NCBI RefSeq assembly: GCF_002160305.1
Contig: NZ_NFKI01000014.1
Location: forward strand, 1 to 64,000
Reading direction: 5' to 3'
Length of the DNA: 64,000 nt
Origin: Pseudoflavonifractor sp. An184
GTDB taxonomy: Bacteria > Bacillota > Clostridia > Oscillospirales > Oscillospiraceae
Below the pieces are notes generated by a model that saw only the letters and a program-made list of their open reading frames with translations, did not search any database and had not been told where the DNA came from. The stretch's first letter is position 1, and each line of letters begins with the position of its first letter. Positions 48,414 to 56,024 of the stretch are shown one piece after another. A program made the position numbers and the translations under genes.

Positions 48414-49271
48414 TTAGTGGGTCAGCATGGTGCCGATGCCCTCGTCGGACAGCAGCTCCAGCAGAATGGCGTGGGGGACGCTCCCGTCCAGCAGGGTGGC
48501 GGACTTGACGCCGGAGCGCACCGCCTCCACGCTGAAGTTCACCTTGCCGGCCATGTCCGCCGGGATGGTCCCGTTGCGGATGAGGGCGGGCACCTGGGAC
48601 AGGGGGAGCACCGGGATGGGCGCGTCGGGGGACTCGGGGGCGTGGAGCAGCTGCTCGGCCGCCACCAGGTGGATGAGCTTCTCCGCCTTCAGGGCCACCG
48701 CCAGCTTGGCGGCGGTGTGGTTGGCGCTGACGCTGTACACCTGGGTGGGGTCCTCGGCCCCCTGGGCGATGGTGGCCACCACGGGGGTGTAGCCCTTGGA
48801 CAGGAAGTCCTCCAGAAGGCCGCCGTCCACCTGGACCAGCTCGCCGGTGCAGGGGTGGTCCCCGCCGGCGGATTTGGCGGTGAGGAAGCCCCCGTCAATG
48901 CCGCACAGGCCGATGGCCTTGGCGCCCAGCTTGTTCAGGGTGGCCACCAGGGTTTTGTTCACCTTGCCGCACAGGGTCTCCTGCACCAGGTCGATGGCAC
49001 TCTCGTTTACCTGGGGGAAGCCGTCCACCACGGGCAGCTCCTTCCCGGCGTCCTTCAGGGCCTGGCGCACCTCGGGGCCGATGCCGTGGACCAGCACCAC
49101 CTTGACGCCCACCAGGCGGAGCAGGGTGATGTCGGTGGCTACGGCGTCCCGCAGCTCCTGGTTCATGGCCACGCCGCCGCAGTTGACCACGACGATCTTG
49201 CCGTTGTAGCGCTGGATGTAGGGCAGGGCCTCGGTGAGAATGGTGGCCCGATCCAGATGGGTATTGGACAT
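48414..49271 (-). CDS. argB: Acetylglutamate kinase-like protein with altered active site
   Basis: 285 residues, same fold and length as ArgB, with GLCGIDGGFL, EAVRSGVKSATLLDGSVPHA and DEGIGTM all clear, and Lys243 (ADMAGKV) retained. Three normally invariant features differ: the N-terminal lysine of KxGG is Asn30 (VVNCGG), the HGGGP loop reads HGIGPE, and the NADxAA aspartate is His185 (SANHTAA). These residues bind ATP phosphates and magnesium in known enzymes. The frame is intact and the gene lies between argC and argF with GGAGG upstream, so it is expressed; its activity is doubtful. Confidence 0.9.
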   Translation of the reverse strand: MSNTHLDRATILTEALPYIQRYNGKIVVVNCGGVAMNQELRDAVATDITLLRLVGVKVVLVHGIGPEVRQALKDAGKELPVVDGFPQVNESAIDLVQETLCGKVNKTLVATLNKLGAKAIGLCGIDGGFLTAKSAGGDHPCTGELVQVDGGLLEDFLSKGYTPVVATIAQGAEDPTQVYSVSANHTAAKLAVALKAEKLIHLVAAEQLLHAPESPDAPIPVLPLSQVPALIRNGTIPADMAGKVNFSVEAVRSGVKSATLLDGSVPHAILLELLSDEGIGTMLTH

Positions 49272-49306
49272 AGCGTTTACCTCCTAGTCAGATGTGGGAA
49301 AGCCGG

Positions 49307-50248
49307 TCACAGGGGAATCCCCGCGGTCTCGTCAAAGCCCAGCATCAGGTTTAAATTTTGAATGGCGGCGGCCGCCACCCCCTTGCCCAGGTTGTCGAAC
49401 CGGGCGGTGAGCAGGGTCTGTTCCTCGTGCCCGCACACGGTGATCTCCAGGCGGCTGCTGCCGGCGAAAGCGCCGGAGTTCAGGCGGGGCCCCTGGCTCC
49501 CGAAGGGGGCCACGGACACCAGCGTCTGCCCCTCGTAGTAGGATGCGAGCATCTCGCATACGTCCTCTGCGGTGGGGTGCCCCTGAAGCAGCCGGTTCTG
49601 CAGGGGGACCGAGGTGGACATGCCGCTGTACATGTCGCTTAAAATGGGGGTGAACACCGGCGGGGCGGTGAGCCCGGCGATGTGCTGCATCTCGTTCAAA
49701 TGGTTGTGCCGCAGCCCCAGGGAGTAGAGGCTGGGACAGGCCAGGGCCGGGTCCCGGTCCGGGTTCTGGAACTCAGCGATCATCTCCTTGCCGCCGCCGG
49801 AGTAGCCGGTGATGGAGAAGCAGGAGACCGGGTAGTCCGGGGGCAGGATGCCCAGTTTCACCAAAGGCGCCACGGTGGACAGGAAGCCCGAGGCGTGGCA
49901 GCCCGGGTTGGACACCCGCTTGGAGAAGCGGATGCGCTGCCGCTGGCCCGGGAGCAGCTCGGCGAAGCCGTACACCCAGCCCGGCTCGGTGCGGTGGGCG
50001 GGGGAGGTGTCCAGAATCCGGGTGTTGGGGTTCTCCACCAGGGGGATGGTCTCCCGGGCGATGTCCTCCGGCAGACACAGGAGGACCAGGTCGGCGGCGT
50101 TCAGAAACTTCTTTCGCTCCTCCACGTCCCGGCGCTTGTCCGGGTCGATGATGAGAAACTCCAGGTCGTCCCGCTGGGACAGCAGCTCGTAGATCTTTGC
50201 GCCCACTACGCCGCCTTTGCCGTCGATGAAAATTTTAGGTCTGTTCGT
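49307..50248 (-). CDS. argC: N-acetyl-gamma-glutamyl-phosphate reductase, type 2
   Basis: About 313 residues. The type 2 form is recognised by DLEFLIIDPDKRRDVEERKK, NAADLVLLCLPEDIARE, RVSNPGCHASG with the catalytic Cys, and ITGYSGGGKEMI. It reduces acetylglutamyl phosphate. The NADP-binding start (KIFIDGKGGVVGAKIYELL) is in frame upstream of the first GTG (50206). The only start consistent with the AGGAGGTG ribosome site is ACG at 50246-50248 (ACG-AAC-AGA), where relatives have ATG. A long hairpin (50264-50289) abuts the ribosome site. Confidence 0.93.
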   Translation of the reverse strand, partial: TNRPKIFIDGKGGVVGAKIYELLSQRDDLEFLIIDPDKRRDVEERKKFLNAADLVLLCLPEDIARETIPLVENPNTRILDTSPAHRTEPGWVYGFAELLPGQRQRIRFSKRVSNPGCHASGFLSTVAPLVKLGILPPDYPVSCFSITGYSGGGKEMIAEFQNPDRDPALACPSLYSLGLRHNHLNEMQHIAGLTAPPVFTPILSDMYSGMSTSVPLQNRLLQGHPTAEDVCEMLASYYEGQTLVSVAPFGSQGPRLNSGAFAGSSRLEITVCGHEEQTLLTARFDNLGKGVAAAAIQNLNLMLGFDETAGIPL

Positions 50249-50263
50249 GGGTGTTCACCTCCT

Positions 50264-51235
50264 CCTACTTTTCTTAAAAGAAAAGTAGGCAAAAGAATTT
50301 TGTGCGAAACTGTGTTTCGCCTCTTCTCTCTCAGCCTTCCCCCTGGGGGAAGGTGGCTGGCCGAAGGCCAGACGGATGAGGGGGCAGGATTCGGATTGAA
50401 CTGGTTGTGCACAGGGAAATTTCGCCGCCTGCGGGCGGCGAGTGACTTTGCCCGCGGCGGCAAAGTCACCAAAACGCCGCCGGGGACAGCTCCGGATGAG
50501 CACTTCGTGCTCATAGTCGCCTTTCCCCGGACCCCGTTGCGGGGAACGCGTACCTGCTGGATTTTGCAGCACTTCCGGCGCGCAAAATCTGAGTGGCTTT
50601 TATCGTTTCATTCCGGGCCACTGGGCCCTGAGTTTGCAAAAATTGCCGCCGTTGCGGTTCATCTTCTGCGCCTGGCTTTGCCGAGCCAACGCTCCCAGTT
50701 TGTTTTCCTCTGTATGGGCGGCCCCATGTGGCCGCCCGCCCTGAAAAGAGATTCCCAGCTTTGAATGTTTCCACCTATGTAGGGCGGGGGCTTGCCCCCG
50801 CCGTCTTTCAGGGACCGACTCTTTTTGTAGGGCGCGGCCTCCAGGACGCGCCGCTCCGTCCACGAATGGGCGGCCCAGTGTGCCGCCCCTACGGGAACCC
50901 AAAAGTATCTCCGCCGTTTCTCTAAGCCGTATTTGAGCCCCGCCGCAACAAAGGCGCGCTTTCCACCGGGAGAACTGCCACGTGAAGGTTATTGAACGCT
51001 CAGCGGCAGCGGTTATAGAAGGGAAACCAGTCAGCTGAGCTGTCCGCGCCTTTGCGATGACTGCCACGCCCGCCTAATTGGCGGCCCCCGTAAAACCGGG
51101 GGTCCAGGGGACGGGCGAATATGAGCGCGGAGCGCTCATCTGAGCCTGCCCCCTGGCGTCTTTTGGTTCCTTTTCCACGTGGAAAAGGAACTCGCCGCCG
51201 GGGCGGCGAAACTCCCTTTGCCCGAAAAGCCGAAG
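50264..51235. repeat. Hairpin mosaic region between argH and argC
   Basis: About 970 bases without a gene, made largely of inverted repeats. Examples: CCTACTTTTCTT/AAGAAAAGTAGG (50264-50289); AGCCTTCCCCC/GGGGAAGGTGGCT (50333-50357) followed by GGCCGAAGGCC; GTGACTTTGCC/GGCAAAGTCAC (about 50442-50468); GAGCACTTCGTGCTC; TGTAGGGCGGGGGCTTGCCC (near 50777); and TTCCTTTTCC/GGAAAAGGAA near 51171. Motifs of the CTTCCCCC...GGGGAAGG and GTAGGGCGGGG types are, from general knowledge, frequent in related genomes. Confidence 0.75.
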
Positions 51236-51241
51236 CGCAGC

Positions 51242-52624
51242 TTATTTCTTCCGCTGAGCAACAAACTCCTCGATGAGCTGAATCTGTTTGGTAACCGCCT
51301 CCTTGGAGGGGCCGCCGTAGACTTTTCTTCCGTTGACGCAGTTTTTCAGAGCCATGGCCTCGTAAACCCCCTCGTCAAACAGCTCGGAGATGGCCCGGAA
51401 GTCCCGGAGGGTGAGGGTGTCCAGGGTCTCGTGGTTCTTGATGCACAGGTTGACCAGGCGGCCCACGATCATATAGGCCTCCCGGAAGGGCATGCCCTTC
51501 TTCACCAGGTAGTCGGCGCAGTCGGTGGCGTTGATGAAGCCGCCGGCGGCCGCCCGCTCCATATTGTGGCGGCGGACCGACAGGGTGTTCACCATGGCGG
51601 CGAACACAGGCAGGCACTCCTCCACCGTGTCGATGGCGTCAAAGAGGGCCTCCTTGTCCTCCTGCATGTCCTTGTTGTAGGCCAGGGGCAGGCCCTTCAT
51701 CATGGTCAGAAGGGTGATGAGGTCGCCGTACACCCGGCCCGTCTTGCCCCGGACCAGCTCGGCCACGTCGGGGTTCTTCTTCTGGGGCATGATGGAGGAG
51801 CCGGTGGAGTAGGCGTCGTCCAGGTCCACGAACTTGAACTCCCAGGAGCACCACAGGATGATCTCCTCGGAGAACCGGGACAGGTGCATCATCAGGATGG
51901 ACAGGCTGCTCAAAAGCTCGATGGCGTAGTCCCGGTCGGAGACAGAGTCCATGGAGTTGTCGGTGGGCTTTTTGAAACCCAGGGCCTGGGCCGTCTGGAA
52001 CCGGTCGATGTCATAGGTGGTGGTGGCCAGGGCGCCGGCCCCCAGGGGGCACTCGTCCAGCCGCTCCAGGCAGTCCTCCAGCCGGGTCACGTCCCGCTTG
52101 AACATGTTGGCGTAGGCCATCATGTAGTGGCCGAAGGTGGTGGGCTGGGCCCGCTGCAGGTGGGTGTAGCCGGGCATGACGGTGTCGGTGTGCTCCTTGG
52201 CCCGCTCCACCAGCACCTGCTCCAGGTTCAGGATCTGGTCGATGATGACGGGAATCTCCTGCTTCACATACAGCCGGGTGTCCACCGCCACCTGGTCGTT
52301 CCGGGACCGGGCGGTGTGCAGGCGCTTGCCCGCGTCGCCGATGCGCTGGGTGAGCAGGGTCTCGATGTTCATGTGGATGTCCTCGTTGTCCACCGAGAAC
52401 TCCACCTTGTCGGCCTCGATGTCGGCCAGAATGGCCTTCAGGCCGTCTACAATGGCCTCCACCTCGTGCTCCTCGATGATGCCCTGCTTGCCCAGCATCT
52501 GGGCGTGGGCGATGGAGCCGGCGATGTCCTGCTTGTACAGCCGGGCGTCAAATTGGATGGAGGAGTTAAAATCATTCACTAAGGTGTCGGTCTCCTTCTG
52601 AAACCGGCCAGCCCAAAGTTTCAT
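51242..52624 (-). CDS. argH: Argininosuccinate lyase
   Basis: 460 residues. The fumarase-superfamily signature GSSIMPQKKNPD (about 280-291), HTARSRNDQV near 103-112 and TTYDIDR are visible. It cleaves argininosuccinate to arginine and fumarate, the last step. It follows argG but is separated from it by a duplicated argG tail, a stem-loop element and heptamer element H3. The ATG has GAGGTAATG upstream. Confidence 0.97.
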   Translation of the reverse strand: MKLWAGRFQKETDTLVNDFNSSIQFDARLYKQDIAGSIAHAQMLGKQGIIEEHEVEAIVDGLKAILADIEADKVEFSVDNEDIHMNIETLLTQRIGDAGKRLHTARSRNDQVAVDTRLYVKQEIPVIIDQILNLEQVLVERAKEHTDTVMPGYTHLQRAQPTTFGHYMMAYANMFKRDVTRLEDCLERLDECPLGAGALATTTYDIDRFQTAQALGFKKPTDNSMDSVSDRDYAIELLSSLSILMMHLSRFSEEIILWCSWEFKFVDLDDAYSTGSSIMPQKKNPDVAELVRGKTGRVYGDLITLLTMMKGLPLAYNKDMQEDKEALFDAIDTVEECLPVFAAMVNTLSVRRHNMERAAAGGFINATDCADYLVKKGMPFREAYMIVGRLVNLCIKNHETLDTLTLRDFRAISELFDEGVYEAMALKNCVNGRKVYGGPSKEAVTKQIQLIEEFVAQRKK

Positions 52625-52651
52625 AGTACATTACCTCGCTTTATTTGAAAA

Positions 52652-52735
52652 GATAGGAGTGATGAGATAGGAGATAGGAGATATTGCGTCGTACAGCACA
52701 ACTCCTATCTCCTATCTTCTATCTCCTATCTGAAA
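52652..52735. repeat. Heptamer inverted-repeat element H3
   Basis: The left arm starts GATAGGAGTGATGAGATAGG and the right arm has TCCTATC units, around a unique centre of about 15 bases. It lies between the duplicated argG tail and the argH start. Confidence 0.8.
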
Positions 52736-52736
52736 A

Positions 52737-52815
52737 TTAGTTCAGTTTTCCCTGCTCCCGCAGCGCCTGAACGGTGTCGGGCAGGCCCCACAGGTTGATG
52801 AAGCCGGTGGCGTCG
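52737..52815 (-). repeat. Duplicated 3' end of argG
   Basis: 79 bases repeating the last codons of argG (compare 52964-53042) with four differences. It encodes [15 protein letters not shown]... and a stop in the same sense. It is separated from the intact gene by family B element 52816-52963. It is non-functional as a gene, but marks the insertion event. Confidence 0.9.
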
Positions 52816-52963
52816 CTCCCCATCGGGCAGGCCCGATGGGGACCCCTTGTTTTTGAAATGCTCGGCGGAAATGAATTCCGCCTGCGCCAAGGTTTTGCTG
52901 GCGCAAAACGCTTGTGCGGCGCACCTGCGCCGCCCCCGCTTCGCGGGGCAGGACGACGCCGGA
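52816..52963 (+). repeat. Stem-loop array element, family B, copy 2
   Basis: Four stems: 52818-52841, 52864-52882, 52893-52908 and 52934-52948. The linkers ATGCTC, CTGCGCCAAGG and CGGCGCACC-GCGCC are shared with 5388-5528. Stem sequences differ from those of copy 1 at every hairpin but pair correctly. It is bracketed by two copies of the argG 3' end. Confidence 0.8.
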
Positions 52964-54181
52964 TTATTTCAGTTTTCCCTGCTCCCGCAGCGCCTGCACG
53001 GTATCGGGCAGGCCCCACAGGTTGATAAAGCCGGTGGCGTCGTCCTGGTTGTAGTCGCTCTCCTCGAAGGTGACCAGGTTCTCGGAGTACAGGGTCTCGG
53101 GGGAGGTGACGCCGGCAGTGATGATGTTGCCCTTGTAGAGCTTGAGCTTCACGGTGCCGGTGACGTGCTTCTGGGTGTCCACGGCGAAGGCCTGGAGGGC
53201 CTCCCGCAGGGGGGTGAACCACTTTCCGTTGTAGATGAGGTCGGCGAAGTCCACCGCCAGCTTGGTCTTCATGTGCTTGGTGTCCTTGTCCAGGGTGATC
53301 ATCTCCAGCACCTCGTGGGCCTTGTAGAGGATGGTGCCGCCGGGAGTCTCGTACACGCCCCGGTCCTTCATGCCCACCAACCGGTTCTCCACGATGTCCA
53401 GCAGGCCGATGCCGTTCTCGCCGCCCAGCTTGTTCAGCTTGCGGATGATGTCGCTGGCCTTCATCTTCTCCCCGTCGATGGCCACGGGCCAGCCCTTTTC
53501 AAAGTCCAGGGTCACATAGGTGGGGGCGTCGGGGGCCATGGCGGGGGAGACGCCCATCTCCAGGAAGCCCGGCTTGTCGTACTGAGGCTCGTTGGCGGGG
53601 TCCTCCAGGTCCAGACCCTCGTGGGACAGGTGCCACAGGTTCTTGTCCTTGGAGTAGTTGGTCTCCCGGCTGATCTTCAGGGGCACGTTGTGGGCCTCGG
53701 CGTAGTCGATCTCCTCGTCACGGCCCTTGATGTCCCACTCCCGCCAGGGGGCGATGATCTTCATCTCGGGGGCGAAGCGCTTGATGGCCAGCTCGAACCG
53801 CACCTGGTCGTTGCCCTTGCCGGTGCAGCCGTGGCAGATGGCGTCGGCGTTCTCCTTCTTGGCGATCTCCACCAGCCGCTTGGCAATCACCGGCCGGGCG
53901 AAGGCGGTGCCCAGCAGGTAGCCCTCATAGCTGGCCCCCATCATCATGGAGGGCACGATGACCTCGTCCACCATCTCGTCGGTGAGGTCCTCGATGTACA
54001 GCTTGGACGCGCCGGTCTTGATGGCCTTCTCCTCCAGACCGTCCAGCTCGTCCCCCTGGCCCACGTCGGCGGAGACGGCGATGATCTCGGGGTTGTTGTA
54101 GTTCTCTTTCAGCCAGGGGATGATGATGGACGTATCCAGGCCGCCGGAATAGGCAAGCACAATTTTCTTGATCTCAGACAT
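52964..54181 (-). CDS. argG: Argininosuccinate synthase
   Basis: 405 residues from the ATG at 54181 (GGAGGG upstream; longer frame unsupported). The P-loop-like AYSGGLDTS (about 10-18), [16 protein letters not shown] and the APWREWDI segment identify the family. It joins citrulline and aspartate using ATP. It is first gene of the arginine cluster, with a consensus promoter and an AT-rich, ARG-box-like region upstream. The reading frame is complete even though a repeat element follows its stop at once. Confidence 0.97.
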   Translation of the reverse strand: MSEIKKIVLAYSGGLDTSIIIPWLKENYNNPEIIAVSADVGQGDELDGLEEKAIKTGASKLYIEDLTDEMVDEVIVPSMMMGASYEGYLLGTAFARPVIAKRLVEIAKKENADAICHGCTGKGNDQVRFELAIKRFAPEMKIIAPWREWDIKGRDEEIDYAEAHNVPLKISRETNYSKDKNLWHLSHEGLDLEDPANEPQYDKPGFLEMGVSPAMAPDAPTYVTLDFEKGWPVAIDGEKMKASDIIRKLNKLGGENGIGLLDIVENRLVGMKDRGVYETPGGTILYKAHEVLEMITLDKDTKHMKTKLAVDFADLIYNGKWFTPLREALQAFAVDTQKHVTGTVKLKLYKGNIITAGVTSPETLYSENLVTFEESDYNQDDATGFINLWGLPDTVQALREQGKLK

Positions 54182-54248
54182 GTTCGTTTCCCTCCAAATA
54201 TATGAGTTCGGGCCCTGCGGAAGAAGGCCCGCCTCGGTCATTGGCAAC

Positions 54249-54277
54249 AGTTTACCACTCCGGGCATGGAATTGCAA
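54249..54277 (-). promoter_or_regulatory. argG promoter
   Basis: On the minus strand: TTGCAA (54272-54277), 17 bases, TAAACT (54249-54254), 68 bases before the start codon. Confidence 0.8.
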
Positions 54278-54324
54278 CCCCTCTTTCGCATAATTATTCG
54301 AGTAAAGCCAAAAAAATTCCGTAA

Positions 54325-54360
54325 ATATTGAATAAATATGAATACAAGAATGAATATTTT
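54325..54360. promoter_or_regulatory. Possible ARG boxes upstream of argG
   Basis: Three TGAATA half-sites in AT-rich sequence (ATTGAATAAATATGAATA, then GAATGAATATTTT) resemble AhrC/ArgR operators. They lie about 50 bases upstream of the argG -35 box. Low confidence. Confidence 0.35.
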
Positions 54361-54411
54361 ATGAAATCATGCAAAACACGGGAGCGAGAAGGGGTCCGGC
54401 AAAATCCATAA

Positions 54412-54473
54412 AATTATTGACAAACGATAATTTTATGATATACTACAATTAGAATTATTGTAAAACGATAATT
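54412..54473 (+). promoter_or_regulatory. Promoter with twin operators for the 54491 gene
   Basis: TTGACA (54417-54422), 16 bases, TATACT (54439-54444). Two identical imperfect palindromes, AATTATTG-5-CGATAATT, lie at 54412-54432 (over the -35) and 54453-54473 (over the start site), 41 bases apart centre to centre. Confidence 0.8.
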
Positions 54474-54490
54474 TCTTAGGAGGGGTCCCT

Positions 54491-55462
54491 ATGACGTGGA
54501 GACGAGGCGCGCTTCTGTTCTTTGCCGCCCTGGCGGGGGCGCTGATCCCGCTGATCCCTACTGTGCAGGTGGCCGGAGCCCTGACCGCGCCCATCGAGCT
54601 GGCCGGAGGCCTGCTGCGGGAGCTGTCCCTGTCCGGGCCGGGGGGAAATGTTCTGGCCTGGGCCATCGTTCTTCTGGCGGCTGGGCTGCCCCTTCTGCTG
54701 CTGGTGCTGCCTCCGAACCGGGGGCGGCGGCACTGGGAGGACATTTTTCTGCCTGCCAGCTCCCTGCTCCTGATCGGTCTGGCCTTCTGTGCGGTCAACC
54801 CCAGCTATTTGGACCGCTTTTTCGGTTCCACACTGCTGATTGCGGCCGCGGTGATATGGGTCTCCCTGCTGGTGTTCTGGGGGGTGCTCCGTCTGCTGCG
54901 GGGGATGGAGGAGGCCCCTCTGGAGAAGCTGTCCGGCGTGCTGCGGATTCTGCTGGTGGGCTGCGCGGCCCTGCTGGTGTTTGCAGCCGCATCCCGGGGG
55001 AGCGGGGCGGTGGTGGAGATCAAGGATTTTCAACAGGACTGGACCCTCTTTCTGGCGGTGGCGTCGGTCCCGGAGCCGTCGGGCCTGACGGGGGATCAGG
55101 CGTTGAATATCGCCCTGGCCCTGCCTCTGGTGGAGCTGATTCCCGACCTGCTGGGGGCCTGGATGCTCCTGCTGGCGGCGGATCTGACCACGGCGCTGGC
55201 CCGAGAGCCCTTTGGGGAGGAGAGCGTGGGGCGGTGCGTGACCACGGCCCGCTGGAGCCGCCTGGCTATCCAGGCCACCCTGGTGCTGACGCTGGGGGTC
55301 AATCTGGTGAAGCTGGCCCGATACGATTCCTTGATCACGGAGGTGAAGGTCTCTCTGGACCTGCCCCTGATCCCGCTGATCCTCTCCGCCGCCCTGTACC
55401 TGCTGTGCCGGTGTGTCCAGCGGGGACGGGAGCTCCAGGAGGACAACGACTCCATCATTTAA
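54491..55462 (+). CDS. Multi-helix membrane protein (DUF2975-like)
   Basis: 323 residues with about eight hydrophobic segments and no enzymatic motif. AGGAGG lies 8 bases before the ATG. The partner gene downstream (55794) encodes a small YozG-type repressor; DUF2975 membrane proteins are commonly paired with such repressors, and the topology fits, although the protein is longer than typical members. Its promoter bears twin palindromic operators. Function unknown. The stop codon is followed immediately by heptamer element H4. Confidence 0.7.
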   Translation: MTWRRGALLFFAALAGALIPLIPTVQVAGALTAPIELAGGLLRELSLSGPGGNVLAWAIVLLAAGLPLLLLVLPPNRGRRHWEDIFLPASSLLLIGLAFCAVNPSYLDRFFGSTLLIAAAVIWVSLLVFWGVLRLLRGMEEAPLEKLSGVLRILLVGCAALLVFAAASRGSGAVVEIKDFQQDWTLFLAVASVPEPSGLTGDQALNIALALPLVELIPDLLGAWMLLLAADLTTALAREPFGEESVGRCVTTARWSRLAIQATLVLTLGVNLVKLARYDSLITEVKVSLDLPLIPLILSAALYLLCRCVQRGRELQEDNDSII

Positions 55463-55776
55463 AGAGATAGGAGTTAGGAGATAGGAGATAGGAGTTAGGA
55501 GATAGGAGATAGGAGATAGAAGATAGGAGATAGGAGTTAGGAGATAGGAGTTAGGAGATAGGAGATAGGAGATAGAAGATAGGAGATAGAAGATAGGAGA
55601 TAGAAGATAGGAGATAGAAGATAGGAGTTTTGAGTTAGGAATCAGAAGTTGGGAATTGAGCCAGCGCTGCGGCAGTTCTGGCGGGAATTCGGTTGGGGAC
55701 GGTTCGGAAACAGGGGCAGAAGGCTGCATGACCCCGAAATATCTCCTATCTCCTATCTCATCACTCCTATCTCAAC
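55463..55776. repeat. Heptamer inverted-repeat element H4 (expanded)
   Basis: About 23 tandem 7-base units (GATAGGA, GTTAGGA, GATAGAA) at 55465-55628, a unique centre of about 110 bases, then a short opposite arm (ATCTCCTATCTCCTATC) ending in the conserved TCATCACTCCTATCTC (to 55776). It lies between the membrane protein gene and its presumed repressor. It is the longest member of the family here. Confidence 0.88.
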
Positions 55777-55793
55777 CACAGGGGGGTGGGGCT

Positions 55794-56024
55794 TTGGCTA
55801 TTACGGTACATTTAAGTGAAATATTAAAGGAGCGGGGGATGACCGCCAAGGAGCTGTGCGCCCTGGTGGGCATCACGGAGGCAAATCTGTCCATTCTCCG
55901 CTCCGGCAAGGCCAGCGGCGTGCGCTTTCACACCATCAACCGCATCTGTTACTATTTAAATTGTGACGTGGGGGACATCCTGCGCTTCGACGGACGATTG
56001 GAGGACGACTATGAGGAGAGGTAA
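55794..56024 (+). CDS. Small Cro/CI-type repressor (YozG-like)
   Basis: 76 residues from TTG at 55794, after GGGGTGGGG. The sequence ITVHLSEILKERGMTAKELC, then LVGITEANLSILRSGKASGV and INRICYYLNCDVGDIL, is typical of the YozG/HTH_26 group of mini-repressors. It probably controls the upstream membrane-protein operon through the twin palindromes at 54412-54473. The stop overlaps the start of the lipoprotein gene by 14 bases. Confidence 0.85.
   Translation: MAITVHLSEILKERGMTAKELCALVGITEANLSILRSGKASGVRFHTINRICYYLNCDVGDILRFDGRLEDDYEER

Noticed and set aside
54476-55729. 417-residue minus-strand frame with repeating SYLLSPI/SYLLTPI units
   Set aside because: It is a translation of the heptamer array (7 bases x 3 = 7 residues) and then antisense of the membrane-protein gene. 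No start site and no downstream logic.
55463-55776. CRISPR array
   Set aside because: The repeat unit is 7 bases and tandem with no spacers, and no cas genes are present. It is a heptamer array.
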